Origin: Amoebidium appalachense
Lineage: Eukaryota; Ichthyosporea
DNA length: 64,000 nucleotides
NCBI GenBank assembly: GCA_963693365.1
Contig: CAVNZM010000010.1
Location: forward strand, 6,200,001 to 6,264,000
Direction of reading: 5' to 3'
In this document: one piece after another, positions 41,583 through 58,242 of the stretch
How the letters are laid out: each line of letters opens with the position of its first letter
Position numbering within the stretch: position 1 is the first letter of the stretch
Translations under genes and position numbers: made by a program
Notes under the pieces: model-generated
Database searches by the model: none
Seen by the model: the letters and a program-made list of their open reading frames with translations, nothing else
Told to the model about the DNA's origin: nothing

Positions 41583-41625
41583 CCGCGGGGGTTTACGTAG
41601 CAATAAATAGTGCGTAAACCCCCCT
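41583..41625. repeat. 11-bp perfect hairpin around AATAAA
   Basis: GGGGGTTTACG is followed after a 15-base loop containing CAATAAATAG by its reverse complement CGTAAACCCCC. The right arm resembles the LINE 3' terminus found at 49965-49980 (AATAAAAAGTGTGTAAACCC), so it may be a related retroelement end. Confidence 0.75.
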
Positions 41626-42429
41626 ACCTTCATTCCACTCGCATACATTCATGCATATCTACAACGGTGTGTGCAACGATAACAGCGTACCTGATACACA
41701 AAGTACATATGACAGATCTCATCACAAACCTAACCATTGTGAATGTCGCACCCCGTTAAATAACATACGGAAATGCTAATATGAGATTACAGGCTTTGCA
41801 TCAATACATGTGTACATCCGCATGCTTACTAAAAATACTAGTAACCTCCGCCTGTGTGCACGTGTGGCCCATGCTATCGAGCGGTGAGGGATTGATTTAG
41901 GTGGGTTGATGTGTAAATTGTTGACGTACGTGTACTTAGCCAGGACCCCGAAGGAAGAGAAAGGCGCGGGGGGCGGGGGGGGGATCTAAATATGGAAAGC
42001 GATCAGACAGACTTTGTGCTCAGTCGGATTGCGCAAACAGATGCCCCAGTCCACCAACATGTCCAAAAATGGTTGCCAATGGCGCCCTTCGATTGGTAGA
42101 TGTCGGTCGGTTCGATGGAAGAATGCATTGATCACCTCCTGAATAATCAGTTGTCAGTACATGTTTTTGATTAGTGCCCATATGCATGGAATAGATAATA
42201 TGGGCCGATAAAGCACACCCGGGGGAAGGGGGAGAAGGGAATTGAAACTATAAAAGAGCAACGGATTTAATGGCATGTGGGTGGGTGGGTGGGTGGGTGG
42301 CTAGGTGTTCGGTGTAAATGTTGAACACTGTGTGTGTGGGTGTGCTATAACGTTTGCCAAACGTGTTGAGCGGTGGAAAAACAACAAGAAGGGTGGTGGT
42401 AATGTGTGTGGACTTTCCCTCTCACTCTC

Positions 42430-42474
<45 letters not shown>

Positions 42475-42885
42475 GAGCGCGTACGCGCCTCGCATGTGTG
42501 CATTGTGCTCGTCCTGTGTGTATGTGTAATGTGTGTGTGTGTGTATGTGTAGTCGGGGGGGGGGGGGGGGGGGGGGGGGGGCACTACCTGCAGAGTGTCG
42601 GACGGGTGTTCGTGCTGTGAGGTGAAAGGCGGCACTCGGGGGCCATATAGTTCCTGCCACACCCACCCATCAGACACAAAAACCCTTCAACTTCAGCATG
42701 TCGAGACCCCCCCCCCCCCCCCCCCCCCCCCTCCTTTCCACCACTCCTTTTTGCTGTTTCCCCCTAGAAACATACCCCTTCAGGTAATTGCTCACTCTTT
42801 CTGAAGTTCTCCCCCACTCCTTCCTCTCCCTCCCTCCCCCCCAGCATTGAAAAAAATGCGACAACCCCCCCGCCCCCCCCCCCCC

Positions 42886-43010
42886 CTCTGCTTATGACGC
42901 ATACTGTGCGCATGGCTGATGTTGCATACTTGAATGTTTGCCTTTGCATGTGTCCTGCACCATGCTTCTCATCGTGTATGCGTACTTTGTACTGTGTTCC
43001 GCATTCAAAC
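42886..43010 (+). repeat. SINE-like element, truncated copy
   Basis: CTCTGCTTATGACGCATACT then GCATACTTGAATGTTTGCCT and a 3' end GCATTCAAAC plus poly(C). It is very close to the 3' part of the 34489-34770 copy, sharing a segment absent from the other copies, so these two form a subfamily. Confidence 0.85.
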
Positions 43011-43153
43011 CCCCCCCCCCCCCCCCCAACAATCCCCCCCGGCCCGTCCACCTGCCCGTTACCCCTGGCAAAAGTTGTGTTGACTCCTGGTCATCCAAAT
43101 CCCCTCAATTAACCTTTCACTCGGTTTTCCTACTGTGGAAACCATGTCTTGCT

Positions 43154-48086
<4,933 letters not shown>

Positions 48087-48782
48087 GCTTGGCCACCCAA
48101 CCGTGTCTACAATGCTTAGCGATAAATACTGGGAAAACAGAACTTATGCTGCGCCCATTCTCCGAACACGCTGAGTTTACACACACAAAAAAAAACAGGT
48201 TTTCTCCGTTTCAAACGAAGGCTCTCCTGGAATGGCACAAGTAAGTTAGCCTTTAAGCTTAGCCTGAGGCCTTTAAGGTGGACGAAACCATGGGTTTCAT
48301 CGACCCGGCCATGCTCTGATTGGCTTAGACAGAACTCTAACTAACCAATAGTATCACGTAGCGTAATGGTAAATAACCAAAACAGGTTAAACATGAAATA
48401 CGAAAAAGCCAGCGTTGTGCCGCTTTGAATCGAGCCTCGAAAAAGCATCTACAATATGATTGGCTAAAAGCTTGCGTCACCTGTCTCCCAAAACTCTAAC
48501 ATGTATCTGGGTTTGCCGCTGAGCCAGGCAGCTCGGATTGTGAATTTTTCGGCTCAGAAAATATTAGCTATGGAAAATTCCGTTTACAAACGCAATGTCC
48601 TACATACAGCTCCCCACGATTGAAGATTTGAGGAGATTCGCATGTGGTTAACCCCGAGCCGATCGCCCGGAAGCCAAAATCGGCCAGCTTTGAAAAAAAG
48701 CAAAACAAAATCATTAGAAGCGGTTTTAGTGGATAACAATGCAACAAACACATGTATATATGTCTTTGTTTGCGTGCCATAA
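48087..48782. other. Region upstream of LINE remnant
   Basis: On the + strand, 48038-48244 is open and includes INTGKTELMLRPFSEHAEF, which resembles the segment after the catalytic motif of LINE reverse transcriptases. It overlaps the putative first exon of the minus-strand gene, so one of the two readings is wrong or the gene captured LINE sequence. From 48245 to 48782 I see no coding content. Several ATTGG/CCAAT motifs occur (48312-48470). Confidence 0.4.
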
Positions 48783-49820
48783 AAGAAAACTGCGTGTTTC
48801 TATGCATCCGCATGGGACGACGTTTGTATTTTCGGCAGTCCCCTCCCTCGCCCAATCGAATACAAGTATTTGGGGATTCCGGTGGACGAATGGGGCATAT
48901 GTTTCAAACGGATGATCGACCGTCGGGTGGAGAGTGCAGGCAGGTGTCTTCGGTTATTTCGGGATGTGTATCTTGCTTCTCTTTCTCATACTGTCCACCT
49001 ATACAATCGTCTTAGTATATTTCGCACATATATTCGCCCTTTGTCGGAATACGGGTTGCCCTTACTAGCTATGGCACCCCCTGATACTGTTACTAATGTC
49101 CTCAAATCATTAGATGATTTCCATTACACAACTTGTTGTATGTTTCTCACTGGTCTTTCCACACCTATCCCTAGACGCCTTTTTGATTCTCTCTACGCAC
49201 TCACACCACCATCACAACGCGTACACGAATTAGCCCTTAAATTTCACGAGCACATCACCCGCCTGTCCGCTTGTGCCCCGGACCACCCGCTCTTCCGGCT
49301 ACACGCATCCCCGCCGGATTCGCCCCTGTACCTCTTCCCTTCCCCATCGTCTCTGCCCATTGCCGAGCGCTATGTGGAATGGCTGGCGACCCCCCCGGAG
49401 GTACGGCTAGATCATAGTGTGAATATGAATATACTAGTAGCCTATATGGCGGATACGGTTAGAGAGTCTCGTTCATACATAGATTCGTTTATTCGTAATG
49501 TGGTGTGGTGTAAAAACGCAAAGATGATTATGGCTTGGCGGTGTAATCGGTTTCTGGTGTCTCCTGCTCGTATGTGTAATATGTGTGGGGGGCGGTTTAC
49601 TCGCGGCTGCATATCTATCAATAAATGCAACCTGTTAGCTAATGTATTAGAACCGGAGGTTATTGGCGGTTTTATTCTCTTTTCTTCATCTCTTCCTCAA
49701 TATATCCGTTTTAAGATGACTATCCTAGATCACCTTATTAATGCTGCACAGTATGATATTGTGATCCGGTGCCTTAACTTTCTGTCGGAGCTACCGATGC
49801 TAGCATCTGCTTACCCATAA
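48783..49820 (+). pseudogene. Non-LTR (LINE) reverse transcriptase, 3' piece
   Basis: A 345-codon open frame lies between TAA at 48780 and a stop at 49820. It starts inside the reverse transcriptase, with PIEYKYLGIPVDE (the KYLG motif of LINE enzymes), followed by RVESAGRCLRLF and SIFRTYIRPLSEYGLPLLAM, typical of the thumb region. A Cys-rich C-terminal motif follows (CNMCGGRFTRGC with KC six residues on), like the zinc-knuckle end of LINE ORF2. The palm and catalytic aspartates and any endonuclease are absent, so the copy is 5'-truncated. It is remarkably intact from there to its natural stop. The 184-bp block that follows ends in AATAAAAAGTGTGTAAACCC. Confidence 0.85.
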
Positions 49821-49980
49821 TATGTAATAGGGGTGTCAGATCCTACGATGGCGCTCATTGTTGCCTAGCATGTACATATGTCACTGGCTGCATTTGATTG
49901 GCTGTGCTGGAAAACGCAGTAGGCCGTCGAATGTGGCTGGGCCTCCGGCAATGTCCACGCAATAAAAAGTGTGTAAACCC
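49797..49980 (+). repeat. LINE 3' end, copy A of 184-bp direct repeat
   Basis: ATGCTAGCATCTGCTTACCC through GGCCTCCGGCAATGTCCACG to AATAAAAAGTGTGTAAACCC. It covers the last codons and 3' untranslated region of the LINE remnant and is repeated almost exactly at 50280-50463. Confidence 0.93.
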
Positions 49981-50279
49981 AATTTCAAAGGTTGCTGATG
50001 CATTTATTCTTGAAACTGATGCAAAAGTGCATCGGCAATCGGCTCAGGGTTAATGAATAACACGGTACCGTCGGATCACACATGCACCATGGCCTCAGTG
50101 GGTTGTTCTCCTAACTGCTATGTTCATTCTTTTCATTACTTCTCTTTTAACCTTTTCTCAATACCCCACAAAAATTATGATAGCTACAGAAGTGTATTCC
50201 TGTTTTATCCAGCCAGGATTCTCAACACCGATGATGTCACATGTACGGGCCATAGTGGCTCAGTTGGCTGAGTTGGCTC
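49981..50279. other. Spacer between the two 184-bp repeats
   Basis: About 300 bp without recognisable coding sequence. Its downstream edge (TGGCTCAGTTGGCTGAGTTG) is repetitive. Confidence 0.5.
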
Positions 50280-50463
50280 ATGCTAGCCTCTGCTTACCCA
50301 TAATATGTAATAGGGGTGTCAGATACTACGATGGCGCTCATTGTTGCCTAGCATGTACATATGTCACTGGCTGCATTTGATTGGCTGTGCTGGAAAACGC
50401 AGTAGGCCGTCGAATGTGGCTGGGCCTCCGGCAGTGTCCACGCAATAAAAAGTGTGTAAACCC
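50280..50463 (+). repeat. LINE 3' end, copy B of 184-bp direct repeat
   Basis: Nearly identical to 49797-49980 with a few substitutions (GCATCTGC to GCCTCTGC, GATCCTACG to GATACTACG, CGGCAATG to CGGCAGTG). It ends AATAAAAAGTGTGTAAACCC. This marks a second insertion of the same LINE, or a local duplication. Confidence 0.93.
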
Positions 50464-50566
50464 CACGCGTACAGGCAGCGGCCATGCGGATTCGGAAGAG
50501 GGCAAAAATTTAACGCATTTGCTTTGTATAACCCGCGCGTGACCTATAAGCAAGAATATAACAGAC

Positions 50567-50874
50567 TACAAAATGACCACACTATGCGCTAGAGCATGTT
50601 TGTAAGCATGGGAATATTATCTGTATAGTGTGAACTTACAGTCTGTTGTACAGAATTTTTATAACTCAATCGAGTAAAAAGTTTTAATAGTACACAATTT
50701 CTATACTTGATTGTACTAGCAAAAACGTACCGGATTTAGGTGTAGTTGGCTTTCTGCTCGCCGACGCCGAACCAATTGGTTATAATTTTTCTGTACAACA
50801 GATCGTTAGAAAACACTATTTCCTGATTATCATGCAAAAATTATAGCTTTAGCAGATAGTGAGGTCATTTTGTA
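50567..50874. mobile_element. Foldback/MITE-like element with ~100-bp inverted arms
   Basis: The left arm (50567-50670) starts TACAAAATGACC and ends CTGTTGTACAGAATTTTTAT. The right arm (50774-50874) is its imperfect reverse complement, starting ATTGGTTATAATTTTTCTGT and ending GGTCATTTTGTA. A spacer of about 100 bp separates them. There is no ORF. The ends carry TA, so a TA target duplication is possible but cannot be told from the arms themselves. Confidence 0.8.
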
Positions 50875-50939
50875 ATGTCCGATGTAACCCTGTTTTCCAT
50901 ATGAATCCGGCCCAAGAGTCGATCGCCGCGATCCCATGA

Positions 50940-51940
50940 TTTCATCTCTCGGCTAATATTTTTAAAGACACACCCCTCCATCCTTCTATTAGACTTACAT
51001 TTATTCGCACTTTTGTCTTCCCGGCATGTGAATATGGTTTACCCCTTCTCGCCGCTTGGATCAAGAAAGAGAGAACTAGAGCGCTTAAACCCCTGGCAAA
51101 TTTCCTTGAAGCAGAAGTTGCCTCCTTTCTATCTAACAACTGTTGTAAACCTGGGCCTGTAACGCTCTCGATATATGGTCTGGTCCCAATAGCTGCTAGA
51201 GTATCCTATCTCGCGCTGAAATTCAATAAGCACATAAGCCGCTTAAAGAAGTATTTGCCCTCCCACCCTCTCTTCTCTATCCGACCTGTCCCCTCCTCAC
51301 CTCTCCCCTCTTTCCTCCCCTCTCTCTCCCCTTCTCCCCTGGGCACAAATACAAATAAACCCCGCAATAGTGTGTGTGTGACTTTGGACTGCCACTTACT
51401 TATTAAACATGTACACAATCACAAGATAATCACGCAATATAACAAATGGAAAAAGATACCACACGACACTAGACCCGATGAAAGCATACACCTTGAAAAA
51501 CTAAGCCTTATGTCTCGTTTTATATTATACTGACCGCCTCAACCATATTGCCAAATATGGCACTCGCAAGTGTATAACACCTAAATACATATTACCTTCC
51601 TGTAGAACTGGTCTTTCTCTAGCTGATGGTATTATTGATCAATTACCACGCTTTTACTGTACACGTGCTATACAGTGGAGATCTAATAAGTATAAGGTGG
51701 CATCATTTGCATGCCCAAACAACACACACACACCAGTTTAACCGGTCATGTATCGCCAAATGTAGTTTGATAGACCACATAATACCGCAACACACACACG
51801 TCACATTCACAACAGACACCCAGAAAGATAGCCTACCTGTAAATTACAACATCCTTGATTTTATACTAAACACGCGTAACTACGACCTGTTTATTAGATG
51901 TATTGATTGGCTTGAGAAACACATCACTACAAAATTATAG
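50940..51940 (+). pseudogene. Second, degenerate LINE reverse transcriptase fragment
   Basis: Frame 50940-51533 holds LTFIRTFVFPACEYGLPLLA, matching SIFRTYIRPLSEYGLPLLAM of the first remnant, and VSYLALKFNKHISRLKKYLP, matching the VHELALKFHEHITRLSA region. The C-terminal part is in a different frame (within 51626-51940): SCIAKCSLI, NILDFILNTRNYDLFIRCID, matching TILDHLINAAQYDIVIRCLN. At least one frameshift and a stop separate the two, so it is dead. Divergence from the first copy is high, so it is an older or different LINE of the same clade. Confidence 0.82.
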
Positions 51941-51960
51941 CGCACGCGCACACACACACA

Positions 51961-52025
<65 letters not shown>

Positions 52026-52057
52026 CCAGCTGATACCGAGTGTCCCGAGGGGAGCCC

Positions 52058-52107
<50 letters not shown>

Positions 52108-52311
52108 GGGGAACCCCAATTAATTGATTTCTCCTTGTAGTCTTTATGGTGTCTCGTAGAGAAAGTAAACCCTGATATATAGTCACCACCCGACATCTAT
52201 GTACGTGATCATGATATACCGCTGAGGGGATATTCCGAGCAAAACCCCCCCCCCATACCTGAGACTGGTTCTCTTTGCCTCGAGTAAACAGCGTAAACCC
52301 CGATTTCATCT
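51941..52311. repeat. (CA)n and long poly(A)
   Basis: (CA)n at 51951-52024 is followed by a short unique stretch and an A run of about 45 bases (52062-52106), then CGGGGAACCCC. The poly(A) may be a retroelement tail, but the preceding sequence is too short to identify one. Confidence 0.8.
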
Positions 52312-52334
52312 ACCTTAAGGTCCGGGGGGATATG
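52312..52334 (+). repeat. 23-bp inverted repeat, left copy
   Basis: TTAAGGTCCGGGGGGATATG plus GAT. Its exact reverse complement is at 57359-57381, about 5 kb away. Similarity stops at once on both sides. Confidence 0.85.
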
Positions 52335-52700
52335 GATTTTGGACCCCAGCGAAATTTTATTGCGCCCCGGCCGACTCAGATTGCGGCGGTTCGATTGGAT
52401 GCTGCTTCACCACAATAGATGAAATTTGGATCGCACTGAAAACAGGTGTAGATATATAGCGCAAAAACTGTCCGGTCGTTTTCTATGAAAATGAAAATAC
52501 ACTTATAAACCCCACAAAGTTGGTCTAGGAAGGTGCCCTTCCCATAGCCCGGGAAGGCCTGCGCCGCGGGCTGGTCTCCGGCGGTATAGTAAAAAGAGGT
52601 TTTTGGAAAAATTAAAAATAAAAAATCCGCTCCCGGGTTTCCACGCATTATACGTCACTATAATCAGGAGTCATGGGGCGAGTGGCCGAGCGAAACCGAA

Positions 52701-52778
52701 GTTATTTCGGCGAGCCGTCGGTTATTTTGGCGAGCCGATAGGCGAGCCAAAATAATCGACAAGGCGAGCCGAAATAAC
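52701..52778. repeat. Nested inverted repeats
   Basis: The outer arms GTTATTTCGGC (52701-52711) and GCCGAAATAAC (52768-52778) are perfect complements. The inner arms TTATTTTGGC (52722-52731) and GCCAAAATAA (52746-52755) are also perfect. GGCGAGCC-type motifs recur between and beside the arms. Confidence 0.85.
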
Positions 52779-54144
52779 GAGGTCGAGCGAGGACACGAGC
52801 CGACATGATCCGGTTACGATATGACCCATAAAAAATTCACTTTATTGATACATTATGCAAACTTTAACTCGGTTATTTGATTCATATATCATTACATTCA
52901 CATTTCAGGCTTACATTTTCCTAGTGATCGCTTTGATTGGCTAGCTGCGCACTCACCCATTAACCCGGTTATTCGATTCCTCTAACCCAATAGAAATGTC
53001 CATAGCCTGGTTATTTCGGTGAGTGCGCTCTAGGCCAATCACGGCAAGACTAACTGAAGTTAAAGGTCGTGTCGTCATCCAATCAGATCACACCCCGACG
53101 CTCGGAATATCGTAACCAAAAAATAAAATACGCTTATTCTGAAAGTTTCAGAAAAATTGACCGGGCCATTTCCGCTCGACAGAAGAATTGTCATCATACT
53201 TTAGACGTTTATGAGACGGCAGAGCTGTTGCCACGGGAGTCTTTGGGGTGATCAAAAAGAGCAACTAGGGTGATCGGGACTTCCAATCGTCTAATCCGAT
53301 CCAAATGGTGCGTAATGAATGGCGGGAAACTTGGTTCGGGCTTATCCAATAGAAGCTGGACTAATGCTGTTTGTGCGGTGATCAGTCAGAGATAGCGTTC
53401 GCTTTGATTGGACACAATAAACAAGGGCAAAGCGACAACAGATACAGTGAAGATGCAAATGCCCGAAATACAGGAACAAATAGGACAGTAGACAAATACA
53501 AAATACACAATGTAGAGAAGTAATGAATAAAGAATGGTCATGTTTTTAGATTATACTCATGGAAATACAAGTATTTTGTAAGAGACTCGAAGATGTGATC
53601 TATATGATTGGATAAAGATCATGGATTACTTGTACATGTTTTTACCAGCTGCTAGACATAGTTTTGACTGGAGCTTCGTGTACAAAAAAAACAAATGGGA
53701 GCTACCACAAAAAAAAGACATATTGTGGCGCTTATAACCATTTTAGGCGGTTTATTCATGCTTTTAGTAGCACCAAAAAAACATTCTTTACCATATATTG
53801 TCTACTAGCACTTATTTTGTGTGCACTTGAACCTTTTTTCGAACATTGTGTTTCGTGATCAAATTGTAAACCTGTTACCACCCTCTTTGTAACATGCCTA
53901 AGTATTTTCTCCCCCTTGACGCCCAGAACGTGTGTACAGAAGTGTGAAAAGACAAATAAAAGGGGTGCCATAGCAAGCCATGCTATATAAACGGGGGTAC
54001 TCAAAGCTCTCTTTGGCAAAATACAAGAGTTCCAGCATTTTTCATTATTTATTGGACATTGACCCGGACAACAAAAAGGTCGCACTCCTGTCATTCTAGC
54101 CTCACAATGGCACAGGAACGTTGAAGAAAAAAGAAGGGAAACGA

Positions 54145-54212
54145 CAAACACACCGGTCCCTAAGCCCACACAAACACACCGGTTCCTAAGCCCACACAAA
54201 CACACCGGTCTC
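54145..54212 (+). repeat. 26-bp tandem repeat, ~2.7 copies
   Basis: ACAAACACACCGGTCCCTAA with GCCCAC repeats, with single-base differences between copies. Confidence 0.9.
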
Positions 54213-55349
54213 CTTGGCTAGGTGCCTGGGCCTTTGCAAGGAGCTATGCTATATGTGCACTGCGTAGTGTCGGCGTCATGCAGTGTTGGCAGTACTGTTG
54301 GCGTCAGTCAGCCTACAATAAAGTCAGCCTGCCGAGCTGGCAGCTCGCGTCAGCCTTGCACACAGTGACAACTTGACAAGAATGGGCTTACGGCCCTACG
54401 TGAACGATCTTTCATGGAACGTGCAATAAGATCAGCGTGATTGCGCAAACACTCGATATGTCCCGATATCAGCTGCTAAGCAGTTTTCCGCTTGACGCCT
54501 GTTTCTCCCAGGCAGAAGTGCGAGCGAAAAAAGGTTTTGCGTTTGTTATATACTAGGTCACTAGTAAGAGCCCGTAGTAGCCAGAACATTACAAAGCGGA
54601 CACATACTCGGACGGGGACTCTGAGACACTTTTATATGTTTTTCTATGCGTTCAACAGTTGCTGCCAAAGGGACATAGTTAGTGAGGTAGTTCATAAGAT
54701 AGATAAGATCTAGTCGAAACAATCCATCATCGGCAATACACCTTTTATCGAATGGGTTTGGAGCAAACAGAACGTACAGATATAAGGTGGCTATGGATGT
54801 CATGTGCTTTCTGCATCAGGCTTTCATGCAGTGGCAAGGTGAAAACAGCAGTAGGACGCAAACAGGTGGCTGGTTTGCCAAAGATCTTTCTACCATCGTG
54901 GACCTAAAAACTTCTTTTGCATGTGTTTGGCTGCGTGTTGGTGGGGTGCCCATGAAAAAGTTCCAGTCAATGCCTGTGGCAAAGTGTTGCTAAGGCTCAG
55001 GACCACACAAGCTGTACATATACAGGAGGAAGGTGAGAAACTTAGTGGATTATTATAGACTGTCACTAATAACGAAATGTAGGAATGAATGCTGTGTTAC
55101 CTAAACAATAATAGTCTGTAAATGAATGTTGACCAACTGTGGCATCATTTTAAATCAGCTCCAACATATGATACTGAAGAGGTCTCCTTCCTTTCCCGGG
55201 CATTTCTCCCTTCCCCCCCCCCCCCCGCTCCCCCCCCCCACACACACGCACAAACTCTTCCCTCCTCCTCCGCTCCCCTACCCTTCCCTGTCTCGGTACC
55301 CTTTCTGCCGCCTCGGCCCTCAGCAACCCCTATATCCCCCCCCCCCCCC

Positions 55350-55381
<32 letters not shown>

Positions 55382-55677
55382 TTCCCTCTCCGTAGTCTCC
55401 GTCCCTCCGTCAGCCCCTCCCCCCCCCCCCACACACACACACACGTGACACCAAGACCTTCCCCCCTCCTTACTCTCTGACCCTCCCCCGAGCCCCTCCC
55501 CTCCCCCCCACCTCCTTACCCTTTCGGGAATGGTTATATCCCCCCCCCCCCCTTCCTCCCCCCTCTCTCGCCTTCACACAACCATGCCTTCCCTTCCTGT
55601 TCGTTCTCGACCTTCCTCTAGCATCCCCCCCCCCCCCCCCTCTCCTACATGTTCTCTCCCTCCTCCCTCCCTCGAAA

Positions 55678-56034
<357 letters not shown>

Positions 56035-56138
56035 AAGTTTTTAAGTTCTAAAATCATGAAATAATGAAATGCCAGGACAATCTGTGCCCCCCCCCCCCCC
56101 CCCCCCCCCCTCCCCTCTCCCCCAAGCTCTCTCTCTCA

Positions 56139-56171
<33 letters not shown>

Positions 56172-56289
56172 CCCCCCCCTCTCTCTCTCTCGCTCTCTCT
56201 CTCTCTCTATCTCCCCCCCCCCTTCTCCCCCCCCCCCCCCCCGCCCCCGCCCCCCCCTCCCCCCCCTCCCATCCCTTGCCTTCCCCCAC

Positions 56290-58242
56290 CCCCTCCCCCT
56301 TCCAACGTCTTGTTCTTTTGCTTTCTTTTGTTCTTTTGCTTTCAAAGACTCATCTTCCGCATCACCGCTAGGCAGCTCGTTCGCAACTTGCATGTTGCGT
56401 CGCTTTTCCTTCCTCATCATCTCATGATCACCCCGCTCACTAAGCTATTCTCGTATTTCCGTATGAGCGTCCGCCTTAATTTTTATTACACAGGCGAACC
56501 CGCGAAGGGTGTGCAAGAACGGGCTCTTTGGCACGTTCCAAGGGCAGACGATCTGCTAAAGCTCGCCATCTTTCCGATGTGTTCTAGATGAAAGTGGTTG
56601 AGCATAAGGAAAGTTTCCTAAGGCGCCATAGAGATGAATTCTTGCGCCCTGCGTTACTTTCGCGTTTTTTAGAGTTGTGTTCCTTTCCGGATCCCTTCTT
56701 CTTACTTTTTTGGAGTGGGTGCCCGTGGAGGTGGGGCAGGATGTGAGCGTGGATCTCTGAGGTAATCCAGAGCGTGTCTTTCTTCGTCTATGTATTTTTT
56801 AGTTTACCCAAACGCAGCCAAACGCTCAAGTTAGTTTACCCTCTTCGATTGCAATATTGTCTCTTCATTTCTGGATGAGCCTATGAAACCATGGAACGTG
56901 TGGATCTTTTTCCTTGGGGTTTCCACACCACTCAGCTACACAGGCAGGCACCTTGAAAACTATCTACCACGATTACTATACAGATGCGTACAAAAAGCAT
57001 AGGAGGTGTAAAACACATAACATAGGACGCGTGTACGTGTTTATTTGTTGTTAAATACTAAGTGTCCACTTTTCACACAGCCGCACCACCAACACTAAGT
57101 ATTATGTTTTTCTGCCGCCGTCGAAAACACGAAATTGCATATGCTTATCGGCAGAATCGTGTTTGCGCAAACCGCACTGATCTCTATTTGGCACCGATTC
57201 CGTTCCCGATTGGCCCATGGTCAGAGATGAATACCGTCACTATGCTTTAGTCCAATCGCAGTCGGGAGATGCACTTTTACCCACGATCGGCGTGATAAAC
57301 AAATATTTAGACGTTTATAAATTCGAGCGATTCGATTGGTCCAAGGCCTAATTAGAAGATCCATATCCCCCCGGACCTTAAATAAGTTGCTTCGAACGTT
57401 GAGTATACATATAGCTTGCATTGTAACTTCAAAGTTGCGGACCGATTACGTAGCATGTAGATCCATTTCGCGCGCTTTTTTTTAAACGAATCACAAATCT
57501 TTTTATTTGACTACATATGGCTATACACACGTTCCTTTCTTTTCCCAGCTTGGGCCGCCGGCGCCCGCCCACCGGCTCACCGACCCTTTCTGTGATTTGG
57601 AGCAAACCTCAATAATGGGGAAGCACACGATAATAAAGTCTGTGTGGAAAAGGCACATGGGTGATTGTGATACACCGTTACCCGACGGGTTTGTTAGTCC
57701 ATTTAGCAAGTTTGGTTTCGTTTTTGACTTGTTATTTGGTGTTTAAAGCGTTTAGCTCAAGGGAAGGAGGAAGAGTATTAGTTGCTGGAAATTTGGAGTG
57801 GCAAGAAAAGAGTACCCATGTTTTGTTTTGTGTTTTGTGTGCCTGATACTCTCCAGGTTTTTTTTTGCTTCTTGACTCCATTTTTTTATGTTCTCGAAAG
57901 CTGGAAGAAGGAGATAGTAACATGGTGAGAAGGCCACCTTCTCCAACGAACGTTCAGCGGCGCGCTGTAAGCGACAAAGCGCCGTCTAGTGGCCTGCATG
58001 ACCCACACTTGTGTACCTATGCCTGCCGACTTCACGGGCTTTTTTTTCCGCCCTCCAGCTGAGTAAAACGAGGAGTGTTAATCCTTTGCATTCAGCTACT
58101 TATTTCGGGCTCGACTATTATGTTCAAGTTTGTCTTTTGCTTCTGAGCTTCACTCGAATGTAGTGTAGGCTATCGTTCTGGAAAGGGTTGTTGTACACCT
58201 AGGTTTGGATTTGGGTATTTTTGCCCTACAAAAAAAACGAAA
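56290..58242. other. Region upstream of the GRK-like gene
   Basis: I see no supportable exon. 57359-57381 is the right half of the 23-bp inverted repeat. ATTGG/CCAAT motifs occur at about 57208, 57251 and 57335. The GRK-like transcript's 5' untranslated region presumably lies toward the end. Confidence 0.5.
57359..57381 (-). repeat. 23-bp inverted repeat, right copy
   Basis: Exact reverse complement of 52312-52334. On the + strand it ends CCGGACCTTAA. Confidence 0.85.

Larger units (their letters stand above)
40079..43153. other. Intergenic region with SINE-like elements
   Basis: No exon is supportable. It contains an inverted SINE-like copy with a C-then-A tail (40387-40732), poly(G) at 41005-41034, an 11-bp perfect hairpin at 41583-41625, (GT)n with TG-rich sequence at 42430-42550, poly(G) at 42555-42580 and another SINE-like copy at 42886-43010. 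The segment 41040-42250 is mostly free of long homopolymers and resembles nothing I know. Confidence 0.5.
52335..55500. other. Gene-poor segment
   Basis: I support no gene here. It includes nested inverted repeats (52701-52778), a 26-bp tandem repeat (54145-54212) and many CCAAT/ATTGG motifs. Short frames, such as 54787-54993 (68 codons, MAMDVMCFLHQAFMQW) and a 149-codon minus frame at 53756-54205, are not repeat-derived but resemble nothing I know. From 55200 on it becomes C-rich with (CA)n. Confidence 0.5.

Noticed and set aside
42595-42660. Minus-strand frame reading NYMAPECR, like a kinase activation-segment motif
   Set aside because: The next residues (LSPHSTNTRP) do not match any kinase continuation, and no other kinase exon lies near on this strand. 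The other open frame (ELYGPRVPPF) is equally long. Probably coincidence.
53756-54205. 149-codon minus-strand frame in the gene-poor block
   Set aside because: Part of it (about 54145-54205) translates a 26-bp tandem repeat, and the rest matches nothing I know. Kept only as a note in the gap entry.
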